64,000 bases of DNA from Leucaena leucocephala. Lineage: Eukaryota; Streptophyta; Magnoliopsida; Fabales; Fabaceae. The DNA is taken from assembly GCA_037074615.1 (NCBI GenBank), contig CM073535.1, positions 5,805,001 to 5,869,000 of the forward strand, in the 5' to 3' direction. The notes under the pieces are model-generated. The model was not told the origin of the DNA and made no database searches. It worked only from the letters and a program-made list of their open reading frames with translations. This document shows positions 62,501 to 64,000 of this stretch, piece by piece. The position numbers and the translations under genes were made by a program. The number at the start of each line of letters is the position of its first letter. Position 1 is the stretch's first letter.

Positions 62501-64000
62501 ACTTTGAAAACATTATTGTTGTTTTATATCAGCACCATAAATGTCAAACACCCCCCAACCCTCCAAAACCATGCTTTCATTCAATTCCTCAACCACCTTT
62601 ACCTCTCCAAAACTAATTCCTACAGTCGTATTTTACCTGCCACTTTTATTTTAATTTTTTGTATTTTTAAATGCTAATTTATATATAATTGATCCTTTTT
62701 TATAAGACGTATCTAATGACTTCACTAGATTAATGGGAGATGACTAAGTCATTAAATGTATTTAAAAATAAAAAAAATCAAATTCACCATTATTTAAAAC
62801 CATTAACTACTTCTTGAGAAGTAAAAAAAATGCATCAAATTTTAAATAAAGATAATCTTGATAAACTGTAATTGGCCCTACTTACTTAGATTTATAATAA
62901 ATATCATTTATTCGTTTTACAAAGTACATTTTGTAATAGGCATTGGAGAGTTATATATGTGTATTGGACATTTTGTAAGTTGTGTGTAAAGAAAGAACTC
63001 CATTCATGAGTTGATTCGTTATTCGTTTATGTTTTTTCTTCCATGGCACTAAGATAGAAAAAGTATCTTGTCATTTAATCTGTAAGGATAAGCGGATAAT
63101 AAATTTTTTATCTGGATTATTCATTTATTAATGTTGATAAGTTTTAAATTGAAAAATGATAAAAAATACTAATTAAAAATTTTATTAGTCAATATAATTT
63201 GAATTCAAGTACGATATATGATATTTTTTGTATGTAAAATATTTTAAAATATTAATCTTTTTTATATATAAAAATATATCAAATTATTTTAACTAATAAA
63301 AAATAAAATTTTTACTCATTTTCTCTTCTTAAATTTTAGTCTGGCTTTAAACTGTTAATTTTTTGAAGGAAAAAGTGTTATTTTATTATTAAAAGTAGAA
63401 AGCTAAGTACTAAAGGGAAACAAATCCAATAAAGAGAAGTTAGATCCCATATGCTTAAGACATAACAAAATGTGATTAGTTGAGTATCTCGATGCTCATA
63501 ATGGTTGCCTAGTGCCAAAGCCATAGAGAATAGAATCAATTCCAAGCTCTCGTCTCGTCAGATTAAATAGTTTGTTTTTCCCCCTAAGGTTTGACATTAC
63601 ACAAACACACATATAAATGAGAAGATTATCAGCATATTTTGGTCTCATTACAAAATAATATCTGATTAATTTATATATTATTCCCACTCAAAGATTCGTA
63701 AACCACGAATATTATTGGGTTAATACCAGCATAATGCTTCCCCATATGGTGCTCTGGGTCAAACTAAAGCAGGGTTTCACCTAAACCAAATGCTAGGGGG
63801 GCAAATAGTACTAATCTACGGCTTGACAATTAAAATTTGATAAGGCTTAATTTATTTAGTAAAAAATTAGATTTTAAATATATTTAAAAGCTTGTTGATC
63901 CAAATAAACTAAGTGTTTTTTTAAGCATAGCCTACAAATATGTAGGCATAACCTGTTTAATTATATATATAGTGTAAATATACTCAAAATCTATTTAGAA
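59511..64000. other. Gene-poor right end of the window
   Basis: No gene is supported. The block 59560-60060 is clearly less AT-rich than its surroundings and has an 88-codon open frame on the minus strand (59501-59767) and a 66-codon frame on plus (59643-59843), but neither matches a family I know. The block 62160-62480 has balanced composition, a CACGTG G-box at about 62302 and 'gttggatggagttggacg' sequence; it could be a promoter of a gene to the right. The rest is AT-rich with short inverted and direct A/T tracts. Confidence 0.45.

Overview
The window is nuclear DNA of a flowering plant, most likely a eudicot. It is very AT-rich between genes, genes have many short GT-AG introns, and all five protein genes are plant-type: an SRP40/Nopp140-like nucleolar protein, a plasma-membrane autoinhibited Ca2+-ATPase, a choline-monooxygenase-like Rieske oxygenase, a plant intracellular Ras-group LRR protein (PIRL) and the auxin exporter PIN2. 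The species cannot be named from the sequence. I worked exon structures out by hand from reading frame, splice signals and family conservation.

Layout: 1-2989 (+) 3' part of the SRP40-domain gene; 3.0-17.4 kb intergenic, holding a decayed Ty1/copia element (minus, about 7.7-12.0 kb) whose LTR is split by a 387-bp Tourist/Harbinger MITE, plus an AT-rich inverted-repeat element near 14.2-14.8 kb; 17415-29301 (+) Ca2+-ATPase in 33 coding exons; 30482-33840 (-) CMO-like gene in 10 exons; 33.9-41.4 kb intergenic with two hAT-type non-autonomous elements and a composite inverted-repeat element carrying a 110-bp tandem array; 41498-44405 (+) PIRL gene; 46860-49200 (-) PIN2; 50316-52481 a CACTA element with a 3-bp target duplication; 53839-58166 a PIF/Harbinger element with two frameshifted genes; 58.2-64 kb has no gene I can support.

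The host genes are not an operon or pathway. Their order is nevertheless informative: SRP40, Ca2+-ATPase and PIN2 lie together on Arabidopsis chromosome 5, while Ca2+-ATPase, CMO-like and PIRL lie together on chromosome 4 (locus numbers from memory). The window looks like the unfractionated ancestral order from which both Arabidopsis segments came by duplication and gene loss.

The accessory part is a dense collection of class II elements with readable ends. The least ordinary structures are the composite element at about 38.6-40.5 kb, the six-unit 36-bp palindromic array inside the CACTA element, and a Harbinger-like segment carried inside that same CACTA element. I did not find a clearly new biological system.
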